From Burkholderiaceae bacterium (lineage in GTDB: Bacteria; Pseudomonadota; Gammaproteobacteria; Burkholderiales; Burkholderiaceae), in assembly GCA_947450605.1 (NCBI GenBank), contig CANFWB010000003.1:1-64000 (forward strand): 64,000 bases of DNA. The letters are read 5' to 3'. Of this stretch, positions 47,008-56,075 are shown piece by piece; positions within the stretch are counted from its first letter, which is position 1, and every line of letters begins with the position of its first letter. Made by a program: the position numbers and the translations under genes. The notes under the pieces were generated by a model. That model was not told the DNA's origin. It saw only the letters and a list, made by a program, of their open reading frames with translations, and did not search any database.

Positions 47008-47738
47008 ATTCCGCAAACTCTGAATGTTATATGAATAATAAAAATATTAATAATGAATATGTAAATTACAGAGAATTTAAAGGATGGAATACCTTTTTTA
47101 ATCCTACCGATTCTGAAGTAAGTCAACTTGATTACGAGTTTAAAAATGTGCCAATTCAGTCGGGAACATTACTTTTAGATGTTGGATTTGGTAACGGAGC
47201 TTTATTAAAATGGGCCTCAAATAAATTAGCCAATATAGCTGGGATTGAATTAAACGACGAGCTGATTAGGGAGGCTAAAAAATTCGAAATAAAGCTGTAT
47301 TCATCACTAAATTCTGTCGAATCAAAATCAATCGATGTACTTACATTCATGGACGTTTTTGAGCATTTAGAAATTATGGAAATTAATCAAACTTTAGTAG
47401 AGGCAGCGAGAGTTCTGAAAGATGGCGGATATTTGGTAGCACGTTTTCCTAATTGCCAAAGTCCAGCCGGTTTGATAGAGCAGTTTGGAGATGTTACTCA
47501 TAAAACTATGCTTTCAGCCCCAATTCTTAGCGCTAAGTTGAAGGAGCATGGGTTTAAAATAACTTCTATTGCCGGAGCTATTCCCCTCTCAGAATTCCCT
47601 GTTGGCATAAACGCAAAGATTCTATTGGGCATTAAAAAAGGTGTCAGAAAAATCATCCTGTTAATCTACAGGCTTGGATTTGGAACAGGTAAAGCTTTAC
47701 TCTCACCAAGTATAATTGTCACGGCAAAATTAGATTAA
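46995..47738 (+). CDS. Class I SAM-dependent methyltransferase
   Basis: 247 residues from GTG 46995 (13-base overlap with wzx); an ATG at 47031 is the alternative start. SAM motif I LLDVGFGNGALLKWA, acidic LNDE after strand 2, motif DVLTFMDVFEHLEI and LKDGGYLVARFPN. The C-terminal ~60 residues contain a hydrophobic, basic stretch. Probably methylates a sugar of the repeat unit. One of three methyltransferases in this locus. Confidence 0.8.
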   Translation: MAGINSANSECYMNNKNINNEYVNYREFKGWNTFFNPTDSEVSQLDYEFKNVPIQSGTLLLDVGFGNGALLKWASNKLANIAGIELNDELIREAKKFEIKLYSSLNSVESKSIDVLTFMDVFEHLEIMEINQTLVEAARVLKDGGYLVARFPNCQSPAGLIEQFGDVTHKTMLSAPILSAKLKEHGFKITSIAGAIPLSEFPVGINAKILLGIKKGVRKIILLIYRLGFGTGKALLSPSIIVTAKLD

Positions 47739-47751
47739 GAAAGTTATAGAA

Positions 47752-48597
47752 ATGAATCAGAGACTTAGAGAATTAGCTAGATTAATTTTTAATTTAATAC
47801 AAAATATAGAGGTATTTTTTTTGAGGTTATTCGGCATTATTGATTTTCCGGTTCCACCAAATTCGAATATGCGAAGAACTTCAGCAAAAACAATTAAACA
47901 CTACATTTACTCGGGCATTACAACATACCTGCCAATTGCAACCTTAGCGCAGTATTTAGGCGTGAACTTTGATGAAAAAATAAAGGCACTTGACTTTGGT
48001 TGCGGTGGGGCTGGTCAGTTGAGGATGTTTACAAAACATTTCCCCGCTACGCATTTTTATGCCTGTGATGTAGATCCAAGCTCGATAGATTTCATTAAGC
48101 GATGTTATCCTCAAGTAAATTCTTGCGTGAGTAATTTCAAGCCGCCATTACCTTTTGAGTCAAATCAATTTGATTTAATTTACAGCGTCTCTACTTTTTC
48201 ACATTTTGATGCTGAGACAATTGACATATGGCTTTTAGAATTTTCTAGAATTTTAAAAGTGAACGGAATTCTCTTATTAACAATTGAAGGTGAATTTGCA
48301 ATTAAAGTAGTTGCAGATGAGACAGCTGAAAGTCCTGAATTAATTAAATTGGAATTGGAAAAAAGCGGAATTTTTTACAAAAATTATGATTGGTTAGGCA
48401 CCTTGCAAAAAAGGGGGAGGGCACTAACAAAAAGTGTAGATATTTCCACTTATTTTGGATCTGCTTATGGGAATACAGTACTAGGCAGGAAATTTATAGA
48501 TGAAAAGTTTAATAACCATGGGCTCAAAGTCATGGGTGTGTCCGAGGGAATAATTTGTGAGAGGCAGGATTTAATAGCCTTGAAAAAGTTGGCTTAA
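47752..48597 (+). CDS. Class I SAM-dependent methyltransferase
   Basis: 281 residues. SAM motif I ALDFGCGGAGQLRMF (about 85-100), YACDVDPSSIDFIK, FDLIYSVSTFSHFDAETIDIWLLEFSRIL and LKVNGILLLTIEG. N-terminal 70 residues are helical and possibly substrate-binding. A+T-rich DNA as in its neighbours. Directly followed, with no gap, by a TTG-started glycosyltransferase gene. Confidence 0.8.
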   Translation: MNQRLRELARLIFNLIQNIEVFFLRLFGIIDFPVPPNSNMRRTSAKTIKHYIYSGITTYLPIATLAQYLGVNFDEKIKALDFGCGGAGQLRMFTKHFPATHFYACDVDPSSIDFIKRCYPQVNSCVSNFKPPLPFESNQFDLIYSVSTFSHFDAETIDIWLLEFSRILKVNGILLLTIEGEFAIKVVADETAESPELIKLELEKSGIFYKNYDWLGTLQKRGRALTKSVDISTYFGSAYGNTVLGRKFIDEKFNNHGLKVMGVSEGIICERQDLIALKKLA

Positions 48598-49731
48598 TTG
48601 AATAAGATTTTTATTCTTAATGATCATGCAGTTGTTATGGGTGGAGCTGATGCGGTAGCAATTTCTCAATATAAAGACTTCAGAAAGTCTGGCCTCGATG
48701 TAACACTTTGCTCTGTAGTTGATGAGAGTCTACAGAAAAATACCGATGATCTGATTGGTTATCCACTTTACCCACGCTATTTTTTGAAAAATTTATTCTG
48801 GATAAAGGCTTACAAAAAAGTAAAAAAATTATTTGTTATGAATGATATTGGTATATATATTATTCATAGCTGGACGAAACAATTAAGCTCATCAATATTT
48901 TATGCATTAAGAGGAAAAAAAGTTTACATTGTTGCGCATGACTATTTTCTAGTATGTCCAAATGGTGGTCTATATAACTACAATAAAAAACAAAAATGTA
49001 ATGTTAGGGGTGGTGGGGCAAAATGCTTATCTATAAATTGTGATAAATCGAGCTATTGGATAAAGATTTATAGGTGGCTGCGATTCTGGATTCAGGCATT
49101 TGGGATAAAAATTTGCAATCCGCAGATCATTGCTTTAAATGAATTGCAAGTTGGGTTGTTTGCTCAATTCCCTCGCGTCCAACTACTCAAAAATAAGATA
49201 GATCAAGATTTCTGTTTTCCTGAAATAAATTCATCAAATAGAAAATATCTTACTTATATTGGTAGAGGCGATCCAGAAAAAGGCGTGAGCGTATTGGGAG
49301 ACCGAGAATTGGTTTCTAGTTTACCAATAATGGTTATAGGCCCAGAAAAAGGGTCGCTCGGACCATCTTTTGAGAATGTAATTTATACCGGATGGCTCAG
49401 CGAAGGTGATATTAGGAGGCATATTGATCAGACCATAATTGGAATTTTTCCTTCTTTATGGAATGAGGTAGATCCACTTACGCCTTGGAAGTTTTTTTCG
49501 CGAGGCATTCCTGTTGCGTGCTGTATAGAAAATATTTTTGGCCAGTTTATGGTTAATAAAATTCCTGAATTAGTTTATTCCAATGTGAATGAGTTGAATT
49601 TTTTACTTCAAAAAATTGAGGATAAAATTTTTTATGACAAATTATGTGAAAAAGTTAAAGATTTATATGTCTCTGAAGTCGAAATAAGATCAGATATATG
49701 GTCAAGGGGTTTTAATGAAATTATTAATTGA
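48598..49731 (+). CDS. Glycosyltransferase, GT-B fold (family 4-like)
   Basis: 377 residues starting with TTG immediately after the previous stop. N-terminal Rossmann domain (KIFILNDHAVVMGGADAVAISQ), middle segment HDYFLVCPNGG with several Cys (CNVRGGGAKCLSINC), C-terminal domain with YIGRGDPEKGVSVLGDREL and FPSLWNEVDPLTPWKFFSRGIPVAC, which replaces the usual EGFG loop by EVDP. Cytoplasmic. Donor unknown. Overlaps the next gene by 17 bases. Confidence 0.78.
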   Translation: MNKIFILNDHAVVMGGADAVAISQYKDFRKSGLDVTLCSVVDESLQKNTDDLIGYPLYPRYFLKNLFWIKAYKKVKKLFVMNDIGIYIIHSWTKQLSSSIFYALRGKKVYIVAHDYFLVCPNGGLYNYNKKQKCNVRGGGAKCLSINCDKSSYWIKIYRWLRFWIQAFGIKICNPQIIALNELQVGLFAQFPRVQLLKNKIDQDFCFPEINSSNRKYLTYIGRGDPEKGVSVLGDRELVSSLPIMVIGPEKGSLGPSFENVIYTGWLSEGDIRRHIDQTIIGIFPSLWNEVDPLTPWKFFSRGIPVACCIENIFGQFMVNKIPELVYSNVNELNFLLQKIEDKIFYDKLCEKVKDLYVSEVEIRSDIWSRGFNEIIN

Positions 49732-50821
49732 TGGAAGGCCTGTAAGGTCGCCGTTAAGTGGATCGGCAGTATTTGTTGTAAATTTAGCAAGAGCAATGTC
49801 AAAATTTGATGTAGAAACATCTATTTTTTTTCAAAGCGATAGAAATAGAAATCAAGAGATTAAAAATCTATCCGATTTAAAGCAGATTGTCAGTCATGCA
49901 AACAAAACTTATGAGAACTTGCTGGCTGAATATGGCTTCAATTGTAAAGCGTTAAAATCTTTTAAAGAGTTAGTTGCTCATGAAACCTATTTTGCAAGGA
50001 TGCCCATTAAAGCCGCTAAAAAAATAGCAACCATTCATGACGTCATCCCACTTGATTATCCAAAATGGTTTTCGTGGAGAAACAGTCACTATGCAAGGAA
50101 AAATTTCTATCGGCAGATGAGTGAATGTGATCATGTAGTCTTTTCATCTAATTTCACCTTGGATAGGGCCCTGAGTTACTGCGATGAGGCCCCTAAGTCT
50201 TCAGTAATACAGTTGGCTGTTAGTGAAAATATACAAAACTCATTTGATAGTTATGGCAAAGAAAAAAATTTACCTCCTAAGTTCTCGCACCTTGATCAAT
50301 ATATTTTAATGGTCGGGAATGTAGAGCCAAGAAAAAATATTCCAATAGTGGCAGAGGCAATCGGAATATTAAATAATCGACTGAATTTAAATCTTAATCT
50401 TGTAATTGCAGGTAAGGAAAACTTTAAGAGCCAAGAGATACTTGTTGAGAGCTCCAGAAAGCTTGGCAAAGATCCGATTTGCCTGGGTTTTATATCTGAA
50501 GATGAGAAGATTGCCCTTTATCAAAATACAGCCTGTCATGTGTATGCTTCTAAATACGAGGGTTTTGGTATTCCTCCTGTTGAAGGGCTACTTATTGGTG
50601 CGCCTACAGTTGTTGCACAAAATACTAGTCTTCTGGAGATTACACCCTCTCCAGAAATGGGTTTTCAGACTGACGATTGCTTAGACTTGGTTAATGCGCT
50701 GGAAAGAAATCTATTTAGATCGCCATTTTTAGACAAGTCAATTGATATGAATTTCCTCAAGAAGCATTTTTCTTGGACCCGGGTTGCTGATGAATACTAC
50801 CAAATTTATAAGTCTCTATAA
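49715..50821 (+). CDS. Glycosyltransferase family 4 (GT-B)
   Basis: 368 residues. N-terminal domain with GRPVRSPLSGSAVFVVNLARAM and IHDVIPLDYPKWF, C-terminal domain with VGNVEPRKNIPIVAEAI, SKYEGFGIPPVEGLLIGAPTVV (the E-x7-E-type donor loop) and a C-terminal FSWTRVADEYYQIY. Typical retaining mannosyl- or rhamnosyl-type transferase of O-antigen loci. Specificity cannot be read from the sequence. Confidence 0.88.
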   Translation: MKLLIDGRPVRSPLSGSAVFVVNLARAMSKFDVETSIFFQSDRNRNQEIKNLSDLKQIVSHANKTYENLLAEYGFNCKALKSFKELVAHETYFARMPIKAAKKIATIHDVIPLDYPKWFSWRNSHYARKNFYRQMSECDHVVFSSNFTLDRALSYCDEAPKSSVIQLAVSENIQNSFDSYGKEKNLPPKFSHLDQYILMVGNVEPRKNIPIVAEAIGILNNRLNLNLNLVIAGKENFKSQEILVESSRKLGKDPICLGFISEDEKIALYQNTACHVYASKYEGFGIPPVEGLLIGAPTVVAQNTSLLEITPSPEMGFQTDDCLDLVNALERNLFRSPFLDKSIDMNFLKKHFSWTRVADEYYQIYKSL

Positions 50822-51460
50822 ATGCGATCGATTCCGAATAATACTAAGGATTTAATCTATCTGATATCAAAAGTTGGATTTAGTCCAATTCGTGGCCTGT
50901 TAGTTTGGTTGTTCATGTCGAAAGGGTCTGGACTTCCTTTTGTGGGTCAAGGCGTAAAAATAATTTCTGCGCGGATGATCACATGTGGAAAGTTAGTGTG
51001 GATTGGTCAATATTGCTACATAGATGCACAATCTGAAGTAGGAATCAAGCTAGGGAGCGGTGTCACCCTTCGAGAGGGGGGGACCATACAGTGTAGAAGC
51101 GGGCTGAATACTCCTGGTGCAGGGTTATCTATTGGAGAAAATACATTTATAGGTCCTAATTTCAAGATAGGGGTGGGTGGATTTATTGCGATTGGCAAAA
51201 ATTGTCAATTCGGTTCACATTGCTCCATTAATGCTGAAAGTCATGTTGTGGGATCTGATGGCACTTACACGTCAGGTAAAACTCAGCGAAAAGGAGTTGT
51301 GATAGGGGATGATGTTTGGGTCGGTGATGGCGTTATCTTTTTAGATGGAATCCAAGTCGGATCAAATTCAATCATTGGTGCCGGATCAGTAGTTAATAAG
51401 GATGTTGATTCAGGGACCGTGGTGGCAGGCATTCCCGCAAAATATTTACGAAAATTGTGA
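50822..51460 (+). CDS. Hexapeptide-repeat O-acetyltransferase
   Basis: 212 residues, start directly behind the previous stop. Left-handed beta-helix repeats through the middle and C-terminus (IGENTFIGPNFKIGVGGFIAIG, VVIGDDVWVGDGVIFLDG, VGSNSIIGAGSVVNKDV) ending in the family motif GTVVAGIPAKYLRKL. Cytoplasmic acetyl-CoA-dependent acetylation of a sugar is likely. Differs in type from the two membrane acyltransferases of this locus. Overlaps wzy by 4 bases. Confidence 0.88.
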   Translation: MRSIPNNTKDLIYLISKVGFSPIRGLLVWLFMSKGSGLPFVGQGVKIISARMITCGKLVWIGQYCYIDAQSEVGIKLGSGVTLREGGTIQCRSGLNTPGAGLSIGENTFIGPNFKIGVGGFIAIGKNCQFGSHCSINAESHVVGSDGTYTSGKTQRKGVVIGDDVWVGDGVIFLDGIQVGSNSIIGAGSVVNKDVDSGTVVAGIPAKYLRKL

Positions 51461-52563
51461 CCAGAAAGTTTCAATACTTCCTGCTTTGCGCTTATTTTAT
51501 AGCGCCACATTATTTATTTTATTATCTATTTGATATTAGAGCTATTAAGCCATTTGATATCGCAGCTTTATTCATACTAATTTCATTTATTTTCAATAGC
51601 AATTTTAAATTTAGAATTGATAAAGCCTTTTTTTATCTTGCTAGCTGGTATTTCATAAGAAGCATTATTTCTAGCTTCGAAATAGGCGCAGAGTCATTGC
51701 TTTATGGTGTCAAACTTTATGAATATTTAGTTATTTTTACGGCCATAGGACTTCAAGATAAAGTCGCTAAAAATAAATTACTTTTAATAATAATAATAAG
51801 CACGATTTTCTGGGCATCTCTAGAGTTGTTTGGTTATTCTCTAAATATAGGGTGGGGGGATAGACTGTCAGCCCAATATGGTGGACCATATGAGCTTGGT
51901 GCAATAGCTATAATAGGGGTAATTTTATTTAGAGAATCAAAGTACAGATTAATAAGTTTATTTATACTATTATTAAGTGGAGCAAAATCTTCAATATTAA
52001 GTTTATTTTCCTCTACATTAATATATAAAAAAAAATATGCGATATTAGGAATTGCTTTAATAGTAGTAGCAGGAATATTTTTTAATGAACAGTTTAGGGG
52101 TCGAGAATTTATAATAAGCACTACTGATTTACTAAGCGATAATTTATTAAAAATATATAACGATGTAAATACAACGGAAAATAAGCATGAATATGATGAA
52201 AATTGGAATTCACGAGAGGTATATTTTAAAGGCAGCAATATAGATTTAAGTACAGGATCTAGAATTTACACATATTTTCTGATAATAAAATCTATCAGTG
52301 GACTTGGATGGATATATGGAAATGGGCCTGGGTACTATTCTGCAGCTGTGGACTCATCGATACTTAGGTTGTTGGGTGAGACTGGTTTAATGGGATTGAT
52401 TCTGTTTGCGTTGTTTATGAGAAAAATATTTAGTGGTATCGGCTATCATTGGTTAACATTGGCAGTTACATTAAATATGCTCCTTGTCGACATATTTTTT
52501 TCAGCTCGTTTTTTATGTGTACTTTATCTTATCTTTATTATGAAATATGAAAATAAAAAATAA
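51457..52563 (+). CDS. wzy: Wzy-type O-antigen polymerase
   Basis: 368 residues with GTG start, about ten membrane helices and one larger periplasmic loop (about 210-275, rich in Asn, Asp, Glu). The motif GNGPGYYSAAVDSSILRLLGETGLMGLILF after the loop resembles the conserved C-terminal region of Wzy/ligase-fold polymerases. The only polymerase candidate in the locus. Overlaps the acetyltransferase gene before it (4 bases) and the GT-C gene after it (17 bases). Confidence 0.8.
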   Translation: MTRKFQYFLLCAYFIAPHYLFYYLFDIRAIKPFDIAALFILISFIFNSNFKFRIDKAFFYLASWYFIRSIISSFEIGAESLLYGVKLYEYLVIFTAIGLQDKVAKNKLLLIIIISTIFWASLELFGYSLNIGWGDRLSAQYGGPYELGAIAIIGVILFRESKYRLISLFILLLSGAKSSILSLFSSTLIYKKKYAILGIALIVVAGIFFNEQFRGREFIISTTDLLSDNLLKIYNDVNTTENKHEYDENWNSREVYFKGSNIDLSTGSRIYTYFLIIKSISGLGWIYGNGPGYYSAAVDSSILRLLGETGLMGLILFALFMRKIFSGIGYHWLTLAVTLNMLLVDIFFSARFLCVLYLIFIMKYENKK

Positions 52564-54037
52564 AGCTTTGATGTTAGGAATTATTTTTTTAGTTCCATTA
52601 GCCCTATTGATAATATATGGCGAACAACCTCTCCTTGAGAGGCATGCATATAGGCAAACCCAAACGGCACTAACAACATTTTGGATAATTCAGGAAGGTT
52701 TAAGATTGGATTATCTTACTCCAGTTCTTGGATTTCCATGGAGTGTACCGCTAGAGTTCCCTATGTATCAAGTAATCGTAGCTTTATTTGTGAATATATT
52801 CTCAGTGAGTTTGGACCTGGGCGGAAGAATGGTGGGATTAATTTTTTACTATTTAATTTTAATTCCGCTATACCTGATATTAAAACCATTCGGTAAAAAA
52901 GCTATTTTTATTGGAATGGTTATGTATATAACTAGTCCACTTGAATTATTTTATTCAAAAGCCTTTTTAATAGAATCTACAGTAACTTTTTTAGCATTAA
53001 TTTCATTATATTCATACCTAAAATATTTAGATTCGAACTTAAAAAAATATCTTATTATTTTTCTTATATCAACAACGCTAGCAGGGCTTCAAAAAATTAC
53101 AACATTGTTACCGTTACTTTTAGTATATTTTTCAGATAATATTTATTTTATCTTTAAATATAAAAATTTTCCAAGAAATAGAATTGTTGTTGTATTAGGG
53201 ATTGCGTTATCATTTTTACCTAGTATTTTTTGGAGCTTATACTCCGACATAATAAAAAATACAGGCTATTTGTCATCTTACATTAGTAGTACTCAGATGA
53301 GGGAATGGATTTTTGGAACAATCCAATTTCGTTTGGATATATTATATTGGGCCAAAGTTTTTATATTTAGATTGATATTATTGGGCGGGTTAATTGTGCC
53401 TGTATCATTGATTGTCTATAGATATTTTAAAGCAAAGATAGTTTTTAACAGAATTTCATTTTTGTTTTTAATAACGAGTTTATTAGGCCCTTTAATATTT
53501 GCACCATTATACTTTGTGCATGATTATTATTATAATTCATCAATTGCGTTTATGATTTGCGCGTTGGCTATAATTTTATGTACTAATGAAGCGGAATTAA
53601 TAAATAAAAAGTTTTTTTCTATTATTTCGGCTATTTTATTTATAAACTACATTATTTATGGGTTATTTTTAAATAATTTTAATAATAAAATAGCTGACAT
53701 TGATAAAAATTCACATGAGATTGGGTTGTACTTAAAAGATAAGGTAAAGAAGGCTGATGTAATTGTAATTCTTGGCCTTGATTGGAACAGTACCATACCG
53801 TACTACTCGCAGCATTATTCATTGATGCTTCCAGATTGGATCCCGTTGGAAAATCCTGTGGTTTCTAATCCAGAAAAATATATAGATGGAAGAAATATTG
53901 GTGCTATTGTAGTTTGTCGATCTGGATTATGGCGAGAAAATTTTACAGATCAAACAGTGAGTGATTTAATGAGTAAAATTAATGGTAATTTATTTGAATA
54001 CAAATCATGTTTTATCAAGATAGGTAATAAAGAATGA
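52547..54037 (+). CDS. GT-C membrane glycosyltransferase (family 39/ArnT-like)
   Basis: 496 residues with about eleven membrane helices. The first periplasmic loop holds the acidic and Arg-rich LLERHAYRQTQTALTTFWIIQ, characteristic of dolichyl/undecaprenyl-phosphate sugar transferases of the PMT/ArnT clan, where an Asp or Glu early in the loop is catalytic. A short soluble C-terminal domain (about 395-496) follows. These enzymes use polyprenyl-phosphate sugars in the periplasm. It is coupled to the DprE1-like gene, suggesting that gene's product supplies the donor. Confidence 0.8.
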   Translation: MKIKNKALMLGIIFLVPLALLIIYGEQPLLERHAYRQTQTALTTFWIIQEGLRLDYLTPVLGFPWSVPLEFPMYQVIVALFVNIFSVSLDLGGRMVGLIFYYLILIPLYLILKPFGKKAIFIGMVMYITSPLELFYSKAFLIESTVTFLALISLYSYLKYLDSNLKKYLIIFLISTTLAGLQKITTLLPLLLVYFSDNIYFIFKYKNFPRNRIVVVLGIALSFLPSIFWSLYSDIIKNTGYLSSYISSTQMREWIFGTIQFRLDILYWAKVFIFRLILLGGLIVPVSLIVYRYFKAKIVFNRISFLFLITSLLGPLIFAPLYFVHDYYYNSSIAFMICALAIILCTNEAELINKKFFSIISAILFINYIIYGLFLNNFNNKIADIDKNSHEIGLYLKDKVKKADVIVILGLDWNSTIPYYSQHYSLMLPDWIPLENPVVSNPEKYIDGRNIGAIVVCRSGLWRENFTDQTVSDLMSKINGNLFEYKSCFIKIGNKE

Positions 54038-55350
54038 ATAATTTAATTGCCCTTCATAAGCTAAGAACATTTGATAAAAGTTTCTCCTTAGACGTTTCCA
54101 TACAGCGCCCAGATAGATATCGTCATATAGATAGCCTTTCTAATTTGGAGCCAATAATTGCGAGGGGCGGTGGTTTTTCATATACTCCAGCGAGTTTCGG
54201 GCATGGCTCTAAGTCAATAGACATGACTAAATTTAATAGGATTGGTGTATATGATCATGCCAATTCAACTATTCTCCTTGAGTCTGGCGTCAAACTGATA
54301 GACCTCATTAATTGGGCTGCAAAACATAAGTTGCACTTACCAGTCTTGCCAGGTCATCCTTATATCACTATTGGTGGATGTATTGCCGCTGATGCTCATG
54401 GAAAAAATCCATTTGTAGATGGTACTTTCGCGGATTATGTTGAAGAAATACTGCTATTTCACCCCTCCTATGGCTACCAAAATTTATCTCGTATCAATAA
54501 CCCTGAAATATTCAGCCTTACTTGCGGAGGTTATGGGTTAACTGGAATTATTATTAGTACAAAATTGAGACTTTTAAAGCTTCCATCCTATTATGTTAAA
54601 ACCGTATCAACTGGGATTGCTTCTCTGTATGAGGCTATTGATAAGCTAACCACTGCCAGCGGCATGTCTGCTTATAGTTGGCATGACGCAACCAAGGGAA
54701 GTAATTTCGGTAAAGGGCTATTTTTTTCCAGTCAATGGGATGACGATAAAATTCCAACAGAATTTACGCCCTATTTATACAAATTAAACTCAACAATAAA
54801 AGATCTACCATTCTCGGCTTGGAATAAAAGTTCCACCTCAATAGTCAATTATATTTATAATAGAGTTAATTGCGGTAAAACTACTAGTATCGAATATATT
54901 AAATCTTGTTTTCCTCTGATAAACAATAGCTTCTATTATTATTTTTATGGAAAATTGGGGGTGAGAGAGTATCAGTTATTGATACAAGATCAGTTCATAA
55001 TAAAGTTTATTGATTATTTTTACGACCTTCAGAAAAATAATAATTTTCCTGGCGTAATGATTTCCATTAAAAAATTTAAGGGAAATCAGCATTCATTAAG
55101 CCCATCCGGAACTGGTTATATGATTTCCTTTGGTGCCTACGTAAATAAAGACACTTTGTGTGTATTCAGTAAGCTGGATGAAATGATGCTTGCTTTTAAA
55201 GGGCAGCCATACATCGTAAAAGATTCTAGGCTGCCATATGAGATTGCCATTAAAAGCATCAAAAATTATGATTCATTTCGAAATAATTTGATTAAGTATG
55301 ACCCTTTAAGGCTTTTAAGATCAGAGTTATCAGATAGGCTCAAGATATGA
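54034..55350 (+). CDS. DprE1-like FAD-dependent oxidoreductase
   Basis: 438 residues of the vanillyl-alcohol-oxidase fold. FAD-binding ARGGGFSYTPASFG, GHPYITIGGCIAADAHGKNP with His122, and the C-terminal YIVKDSRLPYE with Lys396 plus YDPLRLLRSELSDRL match DprE1, the mycobacterial decaprenylphosphoryl-ribose 2'-oxidase. The residue aligning with the benzothiazinone-reactive Cys387 of mycobacterial DprE1 is Ser365 here (GYMISFGAY). It likely oxidises the 2' carbon of a polyprenyl-phosphate sugar. Coupled to the DprE2-like gene by a 4-base overlap. Confidence 0.88.
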   Translation: MNNLIALHKLRTFDKSFSLDVSIQRPDRYRHIDSLSNLEPIIARGGGFSYTPASFGHGSKSIDMTKFNRIGVYDHANSTILLESGVKLIDLINWAAKHKLHLPVLPGHPYITIGGCIAADAHGKNPFVDGTFADYVEEILLFHPSYGYQNLSRINNPEIFSLTCGGYGLTGIIISTKLRLLKLPSYYVKTVSTGIASLYEAIDKLTTASGMSAYSWHDATKGSNFGKGLFFSSQWDDDKIPTEFTPYLYKLNSTIKDLPFSAWNKSSTSIVNYIYNRVNCGKTTSIEYIKSCFPLINNSFYYYFYGKLGVREYQLLIQDQFIIKFIDYFYDLQKNNNFPGVMISIKKFKGNQHSLSPSGTGYMISFGAYVNKDTLCVFSKLDEMMLAFKGQPYIVKDSRLPYEIAIKSIKNYDSFRNNLIKYDPLRLLRSELSDRLKI

Positions 55351-56075
55351 CTTTTATTATCGTCGGTGCATCCGCCGGTCTTGGTCGATCCTTGTCTGAA
55401 ACATATGCTGCTAATGGATATGATTTGATATTGATTTCAAGTGATTCTAGAGATCTTATGGCTCTTAGGAATCACTTAATTAGCTGCTACGGGGTGCAGA
55501 TATCCATCTGTGAGATTGACTTTTTATCGTCAACAATAGATTTTAATTTAATCGATGCTGAATTGATAAAATATAGCCCTCTTATGGGAATATTAGCTCC
55601 TATAGGACTTGTAAGTGACTCCGATATTGTTGGATTAAATAGTTCATTAATGAATGATATTTTAAGAATTAACTTCATATCTCCAGTTACGTTAATAAAC
55701 TACTATCTTCCAGCAATAAAAGCTAATGGGGGGAATATAATAGGTTTTGGTAGCATTGCTTCAGCTAGGGGCCGCCAGTCAAATATTGCTTATGCATCTG
55801 CCAAGGCAGCCCTTCAAACCTATTTTGAAGGGCTGCGTTTTGAGTCCTATAAATATAATTTCTTTGTTCAATTTTATACACTCGGCTACATGGACACTAA
55901 TCTGGCATTTTCAAAAAAACTACTTTTTCCAGTTGAAAGCACTTCAATAATTTCACAAGATGTTCTAAAAAATATGAGTGTGTCTAGCTTTTATTTCCTA
56001 CCAAGATTTTGGAAGCCAATATTTTATATTGTAAGATTTTTGCCCTGGAGTCTATTTAAAAGGATTTCTTTTTAA
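55347..56075 (+). CDS. DprE2-like short-chain dehydrogenase
   Basis: 242 residues: VGASAGLGRSLSETYAANGYDL (NADP site), GFGSIASARGRQSNIAYASAKAAL (catalytic Ser, Tyr-x-x-x-Lys) and a C-terminal hydrophobic, membrane-associated stretch (PIFYIVRFLPWSLFKRI). In DprE1/DprE2 systems this partner reduces the 2'-keto sugar to give the arabino epimer. The tight gene pair makes the same two-step epimerisation the most likely activity. Overlaps both neighbours. Confidence 0.88.
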   Translation: MTFIIVGASAGLGRSLSETYAANGYDLILISSDSRDLMALRNHLISCYGVQISICEIDFLSSTIDFNLIDAELIKYSPLMGILAPIGLVSDSDIVGLNSSLMNDILRINFISPVTLINYYLPAIKANGGNIIGFGSIASARGRQSNIAYASAKAALQTYFEGLRFESYKYNFFVQFYTLGYMDTNLAFSKKLLFPVESTSIISQDVLKNMSVSSFYFLPRFWKPIFYIVRFLPWSLFKRISF

